Shown here one piece after another: positions 8,687-16,847 of a stretch of 64,000 nt of DNA (its first letter is position 1; each line of letters starts with the position of its first letter). Origin of the DNA: Winogradskyella sp. J14-2 (lineage in GTDB: Bacteria > Bacteroidota > Bacteroidia > Flavobacteriales > Flavobacteriaceae); assembly GCF_001971725.1 (NCBI RefSeq), contig NZ_CP019388.1, forward strand, positions 3,118,501 through 3,182,500, given 5' to 3'. The position numbers and the translations under genes are program-made. The notes below the pieces were generated by a model that was given only the letters and a program-made list of their open reading frames with translations, searched no databases and was not told the DNA's origin.

Positions 8687-10318
8687 CTATTGTTTTTTAA
8701 CATTTTTTAATTCTAACAAATTAGTGGCATTAATGCCAAGACCTTTAACTTTTTTTCTTGTAAACCGAACGACTTCGTCATAAAACATTGGGACAACGGG
8801 AGCAGTGCTCATTACCAAAGAATCCATTTTAGTGTAAAGGTTAGCTCTAATTTTTGGATCAGTTTCTAGATAAGCCGCTTCATATATTTGGTCAAATGCA
8901 TCACTTTTAAAATGTGTGTAATTTGGGCCATTTGGCGCAAAGTTTTTGCTGTAATAAAGCGATAAGTAATTTTCAGCATCTGGATAATCAGCAATCCAGC
9001 TTGCTCTAAAGAAATCGAGTTGGCCATTAGCTTTAGCATCTTTTAAACTCGAAGCAGGAATCACATCAACATTTACTTTAACACCAATTTTTTGTATCTC
9101 TCGCTGAATATATTCACAAAAACTTAAGTAGTTGCTTGTTGTGGTTAAAGTTACCTCAGGATTAGAAATTCCAGTTTCAGATTTAAACTCTAGTACCAAT
9201 TGTTTTGCTTTTTCTGGTTGATATGTAAAACCAATAGCAGCATCAAATCCAGGCAAACCTTTAGGAATAAAACCACCTGTTGCAGGTATTCCAATCCCGT
9301 TTCGTAGGTAAGTAATCATTTTATTTCTATCAAAACCAAGATTAATTGCTTGTCTTAATTTTTTAGATTGTATTTCTTCACCCTTAGTTTCCATAAAAAA
9401 TGCCAAATACTCTGTATTGAGGTATGGTCCTCTAATCATATTTACATCATTAGCATAGCGTGGTCTAAGTTTACCATCGGCCGTTAAAATTTCATCTTTA
9501 TAAGAAGCATCTAATCCAGAAACAAAATCAATATTGCCTTGTGCAAACTGCAAAAATTCGCTTTGCTTGTCTGGTAAAAATGTAACAGCTACAGCTTCTA
9601 GATATGGAAGTTGTTGTCCTTTTTCATCAGTTTCAAAATAACTGTCATTACGTCTAAAAACGAGTTTGATGTTTTCTTCCCAGCGTTTAAATTTAAAAGG
9701 GCCAGTACCAATAGGATTGGATCTAAAATCACTGCCATAATATTCAACAATTTCTTTTGGCACAACTGAGCAATATTTCATAGTGAGCAAGCCTAAAAAA
9801 GCAGGAAATGGTTGTTTTAACCTTATTTGAAATGTAGAATCGTTTAGCGCAGCGTAGCTTTCTACTTTTTTGAGTACCCAACTTCCTGGTGAGACTAGTT
9901 TTTCGTCTTTTAGTCTGTTGAAACTGTATTCAAAATCTGAAGCATTAACCGTTCTTGTAGAATCTTGTTTGCTAGGTGAGGTCGAAGAACCAAATAAATA
10001 ATGCTTGTGAAAATACACATCATTTCTTAGTAAAAATGTGTAAGTTTTAGCACTGTCTGTAACCACCCACTTTTTAGCAATACAAGGGGCTATATTGAGC
10101 TGGTTGTCCATCTGTACAAGCCCATTAAAAAGCTGGTGTGTGGCCCAAATATCTGCTAAATCTTTAGAGAATGCTGGGTCTAATGAGCTAATATTTTTAT
10201 GCTCATTATACCTAAAAACTAAGTGGTCTTTATCTGCATCCTTTTTTGAAGAGCAAGAAAAGAAAGTGACACTCAGAATTAAGAGTTTAAAAAATAGGGA
10301 TTTTGCGTGTTTTTGCAT
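8687..10318 (-). CDS. Family 5 extracellular solute-binding lipoprotein (oligopeptide/nickel type)
   Basis: A 543-residue ABC-type binding protein. A lipobox (TFFSC, Cys22) follows a hydrophobic leader, then the OppA/DppA fold: LDPAFSKDLADIWATHQLFNGL near the start, YTFLLRNDVYFH, SNPIGTGPFKFKRWEENIKLVFRRND and the late ADYPDAENYLSLYYS. Ligands for this family are usually peptides. No permease or ATPase gene is adjacent, so it either works with a transporter elsewhere or is an orphan. It is divergent from mtaB, with the mtaB promoter abutting its own start codon. Confidence 0.9.
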   Translation of the reverse strand: MQKHAKSLFFKLLILSVTFFSCSSKKDADKDHLVFRYNEHKNISSLDPAFSKDLADIWATHQLFNGLVQMDNQLNIAPCIAKKWVVTDSAKTYTFLLRNDVYFHKHYLFGSSTSPSKQDSTRTVNASDFEYSFNRLKDEKLVSPGSWVLKKVESYAALNDSTFQIRLKQPFPAFLGLLTMKYCSVVPKEIVEYYGSDFRSNPIGTGPFKFKRWEENIKLVFRRNDSYFETDEKGQQLPYLEAVAVTFLPDKQSEFLQFAQGNIDFVSGLDASYKDEILTADGKLRPRYANDVNMIRGPYLNTEYLAFFMETKGEEIQSKKLRQAINLGFDRNKMITYLRNGIGIPATGGFIPKGLPGFDAAIGFTYQPEKAKQLVLEFKSETGISNPEVTLTTTSNYLSFCEYIQREIQKIGVKVNVDVIPASSLKDAKANGQLDFFRASWIADYPDAENYLSLYYSKNFAPNGPNYTHFKSDAFDQIYEAAYLETDPKIRANLYTKMDSLVMSTAPVVPMFYDEVVRFTRKKVKGLGINATNLLELKNVKKQ

Positions 10319-10342
10319 CTCAATTAATATGTTGTAACTTTG
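10311..10342 (+). promoter_or_regulatory. Promoter of mtaB, overlapping the divergent gene start
   Basis: TTTTG at 10311-10315, a 19-base spacer and TAACTTTG at 10335-10342 fit the Bacteroidota consensus. The spacer begins inside the start codon (10316-10318) of the divergent solute-binding protein gene, so that coding sequence and this promoter share bases. Confidence 0.75.
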
Positions 10343-10364
10343 CCCACTTGGTAAAAATACAAGA

Positions 10365-11714
10365 ATGAACCCAACAAAAAAAGTCGCATTTTACACTTTA
10401 GGTTGTAAGCTTAATTTTTCTGAAACTTCAACAATAGCAAGACGTTTTAAAGATGAAGGTTTTAATCGTGTAGACTTTAATGAAAAGGCAGATATCTATG
10501 TAATTAATACGTGTTCGGTAACGGAGAATGCAGACAAACGTTTTAAGACGATAGTAAAGCAAGCGCAAAAAGTAAATCCAGATGCTTTTGTAGCTGCTAT
10601 TGGTTGCTACGCACAGTTAAAGCCAGAAGAGTTGGCAGACGTAAATGGTGTGGATTTAGTTTTGGGTGCAACGGAAAAGTTCAATGTTACCTATTACATC
10701 AATGAACTTCTAAATAATCCAGAGCGTGGTCGAAGGGTTGGCGAAGTACACAGTTGTGAGATAGAAGAAGCAGACTTTTATGTTGGCAGTTACTCAATAG
10801 GAGATAGAACCAGAGCGTTTCTAAAAGTTCAAGATGGTTGCGATTATAAATGTACATACTGTACTATTCCGCTAGCTAGAGGTATTTCGCGAAGTGACAC
10901 CATGGAAAATGTCCTTAAAAATGCGAGAGAGATTTCTGAACAAAACATAAAGGAAATAGTTTTAACAGGAGTAAATATTGGTGATTACGGAAAAGGAGAA
11001 TTTGGAAATAAAAAGCATAAACACACCTTTCTAGACTTAGTAACAGCGTTAGATAAGGTAGAAGGTATAGAGCGCTTAAGGATATCTTCTATAGAACCTA
11101 ACTTATTAAAAAACGAGACCATAGAATTGGTCTCGAAATCTAGGGCATTTGTACCGCATTTTCATGTTCCTCTACAAAGCGGAAGCAATGACATTCTTAA
11201 AAGGATGAAACGTCGCTACATGCGAGAACTTTATGTAGATCGCGTTTTAAAAATAAAAGAAGTTATGCCACACGCCTGTATTGGTGTAGACGTTATTGTT
11301 GGGTTTCCTGGAGAAACAGACGATCATTTTTTAGAAACCTACAACTTTTTAAATGAGTTAGACATATCTTATCTACATGTATTTACTTACTCTGAGCGCG
11401 ACAATACCGAAGCTGCAAAAATGGACGGTATTGTGCCCAAAAATATAAGGTCTAAGCGTAGTAAAATGCTTAGAGGTCTTTCTGCTAAAAAACGTAGAGC
11501 ATTTTACGAAAATCAGTTAGGAACCACAAGAACTGTTTTATTTGAAAGTGAAAACAAAGAAGGTTATATACACGGGTTTACGGAGAACTATGTAAAAGTT
11601 AAAGCTCCTTGGAATCCAAGACTTGTTAATACGCTGCATGAGGTTGCACTAACCAAAATTGATGAAGACGGATTGGTAAGGTTCGATTTTGTATCTCAGT
11701 TACAATTAAATTGA
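10365..11714 (+). CDS. mtaB: tRNA (N6-L-threonylcarbamoyladenosine(37)-C2)-methylthiotransferase
   Basis: A 449-residue radical-SAM methylthiotransferase that converts t6A37 to ms2t6A37 in ANN-decoding tRNAs. The N-terminal cluster ligands are C14, C50 and C81 (TLGCKLNFSE, NTCSVTENAD, AIGCYAQ); the radical-SAM triad is C159, C163, C166 in GCDYKCTYCTIP. A TRAM-like RNA-binding segment ends the protein. The early motif TLGCKLNFSET separates MtaB from MiaB and RimO. It has its own promoter and is followed by a small lipoprotein gene 50 bases later. Confidence 0.94.
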   Translation: MNPTKKVAFYTLGCKLNFSETSTIARRFKDEGFNRVDFNEKADIYVINTCSVTENADKRFKTIVKQAQKVNPDAFVAAIGCYAQLKPEELADVNGVDLVLGATEKFNVTYYINELLNNPERGRRVGEVHSCEIEEADFYVGSYSIGDRTRAFLKVQDGCDYKCTYCTIPLARGISRSDTMENVLKNAREISEQNIKEIVLTGVNIGDYGKGEFGNKKHKHTFLDLVTALDKVEGIERLRISSIEPNLLKNETIELVSKSRAFVPHFHVPLQSGSNDILKRMKRRYMRELYVDRVLKIKEVMPHACIGVDVIVGFPGETDDHFLETYNFLNELDISYLHVFTYSERDNTEAAKMDGIVPKNIRSKRSKMLRGLSAKKRRAFYENQLGTTRTVLFESENKEGYIHGFTENYVKVKAPWNPRLVNTLHEVALTKIDEDGLVRFDFVSQLQLN

Positions 11715-11764
11715 ACCTAATAAATTAGTATATTTGTTTATAACTATTTTATAAACAAACGATT

Positions 11765-12208
11765 ATGAATAAAGTTCTTTACTTCTTTTTTAAAATATCC
11801 TTGGTGGCCGTGTTAGTTTGTTGTAGCAAAAGCGACCCAATTCCTGAACGATTAGAAGTAACAATAAACAACGAGGAATTAATCTTCAATTCAATCATTG
11901 TAGATCGCCAGGCTACAACAAATTATAGACACTTTACAGCCATTATAAATAGCAATACAAACAAGATTATAAGCTTTCAGGTAATGTCTATTGAAGATAG
12001 TGCTAGTTTACAGAATTTTAGCTACACTACCAGAGGCAAAATATATAAAGTACAGCAGGATAGCGATTATTTTAACGCAACAATTAATGTTAATACTAAT
12101 GCACGTTTCGCAATGTCCTTTTCTGGTGTGCTATCTACTTTTAATGCCCAAACAAATACCTATGACGCAATACAACTCGATAATGGTAAAATGGATGTGG
12201 AATATTAG
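11765..12208 (+). CDS. Small predicted lipoprotein, function unknown
   Basis: A 147-residue protein with a lipoprotein leader: hydrophobic 6-18 and a lipobox around AVLVCCSKSD at residues 15-24, so anchoring at Cys19 or Cys20 is expected. The rest is a compact beta-rich, Asn/Thr-rich domain (TINNEELIFNSIIVD, AIINSNTNKIISFQVMS) typical of small secreted Bacteroidota proteins. I do not recognise a family. It lies 50 bases downstream of mtaB, but dependence on that transcript is unknown. Confidence 0.75.
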   Translation: MNKVLYFFFKISLVAVLVCCSKSDPIPERLEVTINNEELIFNSIIVDRQATTNYRHFTAIINSNTNKIISFQVMSIEDSASLQNFSYTTRGKIYKVQQDSDYFNATINVNTNARFAMSFSGVLSTFNAQTNTYDAIQLDNGKMDVEY

Positions 12209-12262
12209 GAAATAAAAAAAGCCAAAGTGACACACCTTGACTTTTCATAAATATATTTTGTA

Positions 12263-12559
12263 TTAGATACGAATACCAACAGGGAGCATACGTTTATATT
12301 TTCTGTTGCTTCTTACAAATTTTGCAATTTCAGGACTTGTAGGCACTACACTGATATTTCTTTCCTTAATATCATTAAAGACCATTGCCAAAAACTCTTT
12401 TTCAAATTCATTAGACTTGATGGATGAGGGAATTATCATTTTTGTTAAGAATATTTTGCGTTCTTGCAAAGAATATTCAATAACAGCCATATCATCATCA
12501 ACCTTTAGTTCGTATTGTCGCAGAAAATCATTGTCGATTAATTCAGCAGTTTCAGTCAT
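12263..12559 (-). CDS. Small GNAT-like N-acetyltransferase (YjdJ type)
   Basis: A 98-residue protein resembling the minimal Gcn5-related family: a beta-hairpin (MAVIEYSLQERKIFLTKMII), a central helix after SNEFEKEFLAMVFNDIKER and the late VVPTSPEIAKFVRSNRKYKRM, corresponding to the C-terminal part of GNAT domains. The full acetyl-CoA-binding R/Q-x-x-G-x-A motif is not evident, so catalysis is uncertain. It is a single gene between a convergent lipoprotein gene and a divergent hydrolase gene. Confidence 0.75.
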   Translation of the reverse strand: MTETAELIDNDFLRQYELKVDDDMAVIEYSLQERKIFLTKMIIPSSIKSNEFEKEFLAMVFNDIKERNISVVPTSPEIAKFVRSNRKYKRMLPVGIRI

Positions 12560-12622
12560 AATTTCCTTGTTTTAAGTTAGCGGTTGGCAAGTAGATACTA
12601 TATTTTATATAGTTTTGCTGTG

Positions 12623-12630
12623 CAAAGGTA
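12623..12630 (-). promoter_or_regulatory. Probable -7 element for the GNAT-like gene
   Basis: Reads TACCTTTG on the minus strand (TAnnTTTG), 63 bases before the start codon. No good -33 element was found at the expected spacing. Confidence 0.4.
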
Positions 12631-12738
12631 CAAAAAATCGACGTAAATTTTAAGTTAATGTTGTTAAAACGTTAAATAATAAGTTATTAAAGTTTTAAGC
12701 GTCAACATAAAATTAGATTTGTAAAGTAAAAATTATCT

Positions 12739-13407
12739 ATGATCTCAAATATTACACATGTCTACCTAATGCCAGGAATGGCCGCTAATCCCTCAATTTT
12801 TGAGTATATAAAACTGCCAGAAGACCGTTACAAAATTCATTGGTTAGAATGGCAAATACCAGAAAAGGAGGAGACCTTGCAACAATATGCAAAGCGTATG
12901 TGTAAGTTTGTAAAGCACGATAATGCGGTATTACTTGGTGTTTCTTTTGGCGGTATGCTGGTACAAGAAATGAGTAAATTCTTAAAACTTAAGAAGCTTT
13001 TTGTGGTGTCTAGTGTTAAGTCTCACCATGAGCTTCCTAAACGCTTAAAGTTATTAAGATACACCAAAGCCTATAAGATTCTGCCAACACAACTGGTAGG
13101 CAATATAGAGCTTTTAGCAAAGTATGCATTAGGTGAAACTATTAAAAAACGTGTAGATTTATATAAAAAATACCTCTCTGTAGATGATACTGTTTATTTA
13201 GATTGGGCAATAAAACAGGTAGTGTGTTGGGAACAAGAAGCGCCAAATCCGCAAGCCATATATATTCATGGAGATAAAGATCTTGTTTTTCCGCATTCGT
13301 GTACAGGAAATTGTATTATAATTAAAGGCGGTACACACATAATGATTATAAATAAACACAAATGGTTTAATGAAAATTTACCAAAACTTATAGAGTCTGG
13401 TATTTGA
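12739..13407 (+). CDS. Alpha/beta hydrolase
   Basis: A 222-residue alpha/beta-hydrolase. The nucleophile elbow GVSFGGM places the serine at residue 69; HGDKDLVFP carries a likely acid and GGTHIMIINK the likely catalytic histidine. There is no signal peptide, so it is cytoplasmic. The substrate is unknown. Homologues usually annotated only as alpha/beta hydrolases are common in flavobacteria. Its TGA stop overlaps an upstream TTG of the transglycosylase frame, and the three genes from here to the cardiolipin synthase are likely one transcript. Confidence 0.85.
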   Translation: MISNITHVYLMPGMAANPSIFEYIKLPEDRYKIHWLEWQIPEKEETLQQYAKRMCKFVKHDNAVLLGVSFGGMLVQEMSKFLKLKKLFVVSSVKSHHELPKRLKLLRYTKAYKILPTQLVGNIELLAKYALGETIKKRVDLYKKYLSVDDTVYLDWAIKQVVCWEQEAPNPQAIYIHGDKDLVFPHSCTGNCIIIKGGTHIMIINKHKWFNENLPKLIESGI

Positions 13408-13448
13408 AAGATTTCACTAGATTACTTACATTTATAAAAAATAATAAC

Positions 13449-14387
13449 ATGAAGATTTTAAAAAATATATTGGCCTTAGTAGGGCTTTTTTGCGTGTCAG
13501 GATTATTTATTTTTTCTGTTCAAAAAGCACCTTCAGATAAAACTATCGGAAAAGAAGATCCGTTGGTTAACGATTATAACGTTTATGCCTTAGAAATGCC
13601 AGAGGGTTTAAATTTTGCAGGCGAAAAAGTTCCGGTAGAAAATCCGGATATTTATGAGCGCATGGATAGAGAACTTTTAGTTAATACCTATTGGCAGTCT
13701 AATGGACTGCTTTTATTTAAACGTGCTCAGAAATATTTTCCAATTATAGAACCAATCTTAGAAAAAAATGGCGTGCCAGACGATTTTAAATATTTAGCTG
13801 TAATAGAAAGCGGATTAATACCAACAGCTGTATCACCAGCAAAAGCGTCTGGTGTTTGGCAAATAATGGAGGCTACAGGAAGAGAAAATGGGTTAGAAGT
13901 TAACTCTAACGTTGACGAGCGTTATAACCTAGAAATGGCTACAGAAGTAGCTTGTAAATATTTAAAAAAGGCAAAAGAACAACTTGGCACATGGACATTG
14001 GCTGCAGCAGCATACAATGCTGGTAATGCTGGTATATCGAGACGCCTAAAGGAGCAAGGCGTAAGTAACTATTATGATTTATTGCTTGGCGAAGAAACAG
14101 GGCGTTATATGTTTAGAATTGTAGCCTTAAAAGAAATTTTAAACAATCCATCTAAATACGGATTTAACTTCAATAAAAGCGATTTGTATAAGCACATACC
14201 AACTTACAAAGTAAAAGTGGATACCGCAGTTACCGATTTTTCTAAATTCGCTAAACAATTTGGTATTAATTATAAGATATTAAAAATTCATAATCCTTGG
14301 TTAAGAGAAGGACATCTCAACAACAGATCACGCAAATTGTATAATATAGAAATTCCTGAAGAAGGTTATTATAATGTACTTCCTTAA
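13449..14387 (+). CDS. Membrane-anchored lytic transglycosylase (SLT / MltD-like)
   Basis: A 312-residue murein hydrolase cutting the MurNAc-GlcNAc bond to give 1,6-anhydro ends in the periplasm. A hydrophobic N-terminal anchor is at about 5-23. The SLT domain carries the catalytic Glu120 in LAVIESGLIPTAVSPAKASG, then GVWQIMEATGR and AAAYNAGNAGISRRL. A C-terminal LysM-like segment follows (about 255-310). An upstream TTG at 13404 would add 15 residues and spoil the signal anchor, so the ATG at 13449 is preferred. Confidence 0.9.
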   Translation: MKILKNILALVGLFCVSGLFIFSVQKAPSDKTIGKEDPLVNDYNVYALEMPEGLNFAGEKVPVENPDIYERMDRELLVNTYWQSNGLLLFKRAQKYFPIIEPILEKNGVPDDFKYLAVIESGLIPTAVSPAKASGVWQIMEATGRENGLEVNSNVDERYNLEMATEVACKYLKKAKEQLGTWTLAAAAYNAGNAGISRRLKEQGVSNYYDLLLGEETGRYMFRIVALKEILNNPSKYGFNFNKSDLYKHIPTYKVKVDTAVTDFSKFAKQFGINYKILKIHNPWLREGHLNNRSRKLYNIEIPEEGYYNVLP

Positions 14388-14390
14388 TTC

Positions 14391-15839
14391 TTGGAATACG
14401 TTAAGGAACATATCTGGCAAATTCTTATAGCGCTCAATTACGTTCTAGCTATATCAGCTGTATTCACGGTTCTATTAAAAAAAATAAACCCAACAAAAAC
14501 ATTAAGTTACATTATTGTTTTGTTAGTTTTTCCTTTTGTCGGCTTAATTGTTTACTATTTATTTGGGCAAGAATACCGTAAGACTAAAATTTTTAGTAGA
14601 AAAAACGTTTTAAACCAATCGGTTGTTAAACAAATTCAAGAAGAGCTAGAGCTAGATACAAAAACCATAGAAAATGTAGACGATTTATTAGAAGAAAAGT
14701 CAAAACTCATTAGACTTCTATATAATAATGAAAAGTCAAAACTCACCGTAAATAATGACATAAAACTCATTAAAAACGGTGACAAAAAAATGCAGTTATT
14801 ATTAGAGGATATAAAAGATGCTAAGCACCATATTCATATTGAATATTTTATAATTAAAGACGACACCATAGGTACTAAATTCTTAGACCTCTTATGCAGT
14901 AAAGCCAACGAAGGTGTAATTATAAAAATAGTAATAGATGATGTAGGCAGTGCAATATCCTCTAAAATGAAACGTAAATTAAAAGATAGTGGTGTAGAGC
15001 TTTACAAGTTTATGCCAGTGCTATTTTCTAAATTTACAGGAAAAATGAATTATCGCGATCACAGAAAAATTGCCATAATCGACGGAAAGATAGGATACAT
15101 TGGTGGTATTAATATTTCTGATAACTACATCAATTCAAACAACACAAGGTATTGGCGCGATACACATATTAGAATAGTTGGAGAAGCAGTGAAGCAACTT
15201 CAAATAGTGTTTCTAACCACCTTAGATTTTGTGAGTGATGGAGAACTAAAGATTTCAAAAGATTATTTTCCCGCACACAAATGCAAAGAAAATGTGGCAC
15301 TACAAATTGCAGCTAGTGGTCCAGATACAGATTGGTCTAATATTATGGAATCTATTTTTGTTGCTGTAACCAATGCCGAAAAATATATACATATTACAAC
15401 ACCCTATTTTATTCCAAATGACGAAATCGTCACTGCCTTACAAGTAGCCGCTAGAAGTAATATTGAAGTAAAACTTATTGTACCCAAAAAATCAGACTCT
15501 TGGATTGCAGAATATGCTACCAATTCGTATCTAGAAAAATTACTCGAAGCAGGTGTAAAAGTATACCAGTATACCAAAGGATTTGTACATGCCAAAACCA
15601 TTGTTATAGATGATGTTTTTAGCACTGTTGGTACAGCAAATATGGATTACAGAAGTTTTAATATAAACTTTGAGGTTAACGCACTAATCTACAACAAACC
15701 GCTTGCTCAGCAACTTAATACTATTTTTAGTGCCGATTTAGAGAACGCAACCGAAATAGATTTAAATGTTTGGCAAAAAAGATCTAAGCGAACCAAGCTC
15801 ATTGAAGCTTTAGCGCGCTTAGCAGCACCATTATTATAA
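14391..15839 (+). CDS. cls: Cardiolipin synthase (phospholipase D superfamily)
   Basis: A 482-residue enzyme joining two phosphatidylglycerol molecules into cardiolipin and glycerol. Two N-terminal membrane helices (about 9-29 and 38-58) precede two HKD motifs: H224/K226/D231 in HRKIAIID and H400/K402/D407 in HAKTIVID. Both are intact. The start is a TTG three bases after the transglycosylase stop; no ATG exists before the catalytic domain, so TTG initiation and translational coupling are likely. Confidence 0.93.
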   Translation: MEYVKEHIWQILIALNYVLAISAVFTVLLKKINPTKTLSYIIVLLVFPFVGLIVYYLFGQEYRKTKIFSRKNVLNQSVVKQIQEELELDTKTIENVDDLLEEKSKLIRLLYNNEKSKLTVNNDIKLIKNGDKKMQLLLEDIKDAKHHIHIEYFIIKDDTIGTKFLDLLCSKANEGVIIKIVIDDVGSAISSKMKRKLKDSGVELYKFMPVLFSKFTGKMNYRDHRKIAIIDGKIGYIGGINISDNYINSNNTRYWRDTHIRIVGEAVKQLQIVFLTTLDFVSDGELKISKDYFPAHKCKENVALQIAASGPDTDWSNIMESIFVAVTNAEKYIHITTPYFIPNDEIVTALQVAARSNIEVKLIVPKKSDSWIAEYATNSYLEKLLEAGVKVYQYTKGFVHAKTIVIDDVFSTVGTANMDYRSFNINFEVNALIYNKPLAQQLNTIFSADLENATEIDLNVWQKRSKRTKLIEALARLAAPLL

Positions 15840-15841
15840 AA

Positions 15842-16420
15842 TTATCGTCTACTTCTTCTGTTTTGTCTAGCAGAAGTTGGCTGTCCGTAATGTTGTCTCG
15901 GTATAGATGCTTTCTTCATTTGTTGCTTCATCATCTTTATTTGGTCGGCGAGCATATTGCGCTTGTCAAGTTTTTCGGCTTCAGATAATAATTTTTGTGC
16001 TTCTTGTTTTCTGCGCTTAGAAAACGCAATGCCAGCTAAATTTAGTTTTGCCATTGCTAAGTCATGATCCATCGATAAGCCAAGGCTTATGGCTTTTTTA
16101 AAGAATTTTTCGGCATCGTTCATGTTGGTTTGAGAAACCATTATGCCATTGAGGTAGTTTAAATACCCTTGTTGCTTTTTTACCAATGCGGCTTCAGGAT
16201 TCTTAATCTTATCTAACCATCTTTTAGCACCAGCAAAGTCTTGCTTGCGCAGTTTAAAAAAGGCTAAAAGAATCATTTCATTTTTAAAGTATAGAAAAAT
16301 GAATATGGTAGAGAGTAATAAATACATTATGCCATTGCCTATGTAACCTTCAGTGAATTGATATATGGCATACCCAATAATTAATGCAGCTATTACTAAT
16401 TTTATATTTTTATTAAACAT
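15842..16420 (-). CDS. TPR-containing small membrane protein, flavobacterial
   Basis: A 192-residue protein with two membrane helices at the N-terminus (about 5-22 and 28-46), followed by helical hairpins of TPR type (AGAKRWLDKIKNPEAALVK, NDAEKFFKKAISLGLSMDH, AMAKLNLAGIAFSKRRKQEA) and a basic Arg/Gln-rich tail ending RQNRRSRR. Homologues occur next to housekeeping genes in Flavobacteriaceae; the role is unknown. It converges on cls, with the stops 2 bases apart. Confidence 0.78.
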   Translation of the reverse strand: MFNKNIKLVIAALIIGYAIYQFTEGYIGNGIMYLLLSTIFIFLYFKNEMILLAFFKLRKQDFAGAKRWLDKIKNPEAALVKKQQGYLNYLNGIMVSQTNMNDAEKFFKKAISLGLSMDHDLAMAKLNLAGIAFSKRRKQEAQKLLSEAEKLDKRNMLADQIKMMKQQMKKASIPRQHYGQPTSARQNRRSRR

Positions 16421-16446
16421 TTTTTTGGTTTAAATATTGAAGTGTG

Positions 16447-16454
16447 CAAAGGTA
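16447..16454 (-). promoter_or_regulatory. Probable -7 element for the TPR membrane protein gene
   Basis: Reads TACCTTTG on the minus strand, 26 bases before the start codon. The -33 partner is not clear. Confidence 0.4.
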
Positions 16455-16488
16455 ATAAAAACAAATAATTTTTTTTTGAAAATAGTAC

Positions 16489-16518
16489 TTGCTAAAGCAA
16501 AAACTTGTTGTATATTTG
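16489..16518 (+). promoter_or_regulatory. Promoter of rpmH
   Basis: TTG at 16489-16491, exactly 19 bases, then TATATTTG at 16511-16518. The leader to the ATG at 16588 would be about 65 bases. Confidence 0.8.
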
Positions 16519-16587
16519 CACCCGGTTTTTAAAAGAACCTCTATCGACGATTAAATAAAGAATTCAGGATTTTAAAAATATAAGACA

Positions 16588-16749
16588 ATGCCAAAAAGAA
16601 CGTTTCAACCGTCAAAAAGAAAGAGAAGAAACAAGCACGGTTTCAGAGAAAGAATGGCTTCTGTTAACGGAAGAAAAGTTTTAGCAAGTAGAAGAGCTAA
16701 AGGAAGAAAGAAATTGTCTGTATCTTCAGAATTAAGACATAAAAAATAA
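16588..16749 (+). CDS. rpmH: 50S ribosomal protein L34
   Basis: A 53-residue, very basic protein starting [20 protein letters not shown] and ending SSELRHKK, the unmistakable L34 sequence (conserved MKRT-QPS and RMAS--GR). It has its own promoter and a strong terminator, so it is a single-gene unit between the TPR protein and carB. A longer open frame on the opposite strand (16605-16796) is a shadow of it and of the terminator. Confidence 0.97.
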   Translation: MPKRTFQPSKRKRRNKHGFRERMASVNGRKVLASRRAKGRKKLSVSSELRHKK

Positions 16750-16772
16750 TGATTAACAATTGTTAATATTTT

Positions 16773-16805
16773 AAAGGTGTTACTTAGGTGTAACACCTTT
16801 TTTTA
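16773..16805 (+). terminator. Rho-independent terminator after rpmH
   Basis: AAAGGTGTTAC at 16773-16783 pairs with GTAACACCTTT at 16790-16800, followed by further T residues, 24 bases after the rpmH stop. Confidence 0.87.
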
Positions 16806-16820
16806 TACCTAATCGATATT

Positions 16821-16828
16821 TATTTTTG
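16821..16828 (+). promoter_or_regulatory. Probable -7 element of carB
   Basis: TATTTTTG lies 19 bases before the carB ATG and just after the rpmH terminator. The -33 region falls in the terminator T tract, where no TTG is seen, so confidence is moderate. Confidence 0.45.
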
Positions 16829-16847
16829 CAAACCAAAAGATAATCTC

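Noticed and set aside
12209-12262. Possible terminator between the lipoprotein and GNAT-like genes
   Set aside because: CAAAGTG and CACCTTG pair only imperfectly and the stem is too short to support a call.
16605-16796. Minus-strand open frame of 63 codons
   Set aside because: It is the antisense shadow of rpmH and its terminator; L34 on the plus strand is unmistakable and has a promoter.
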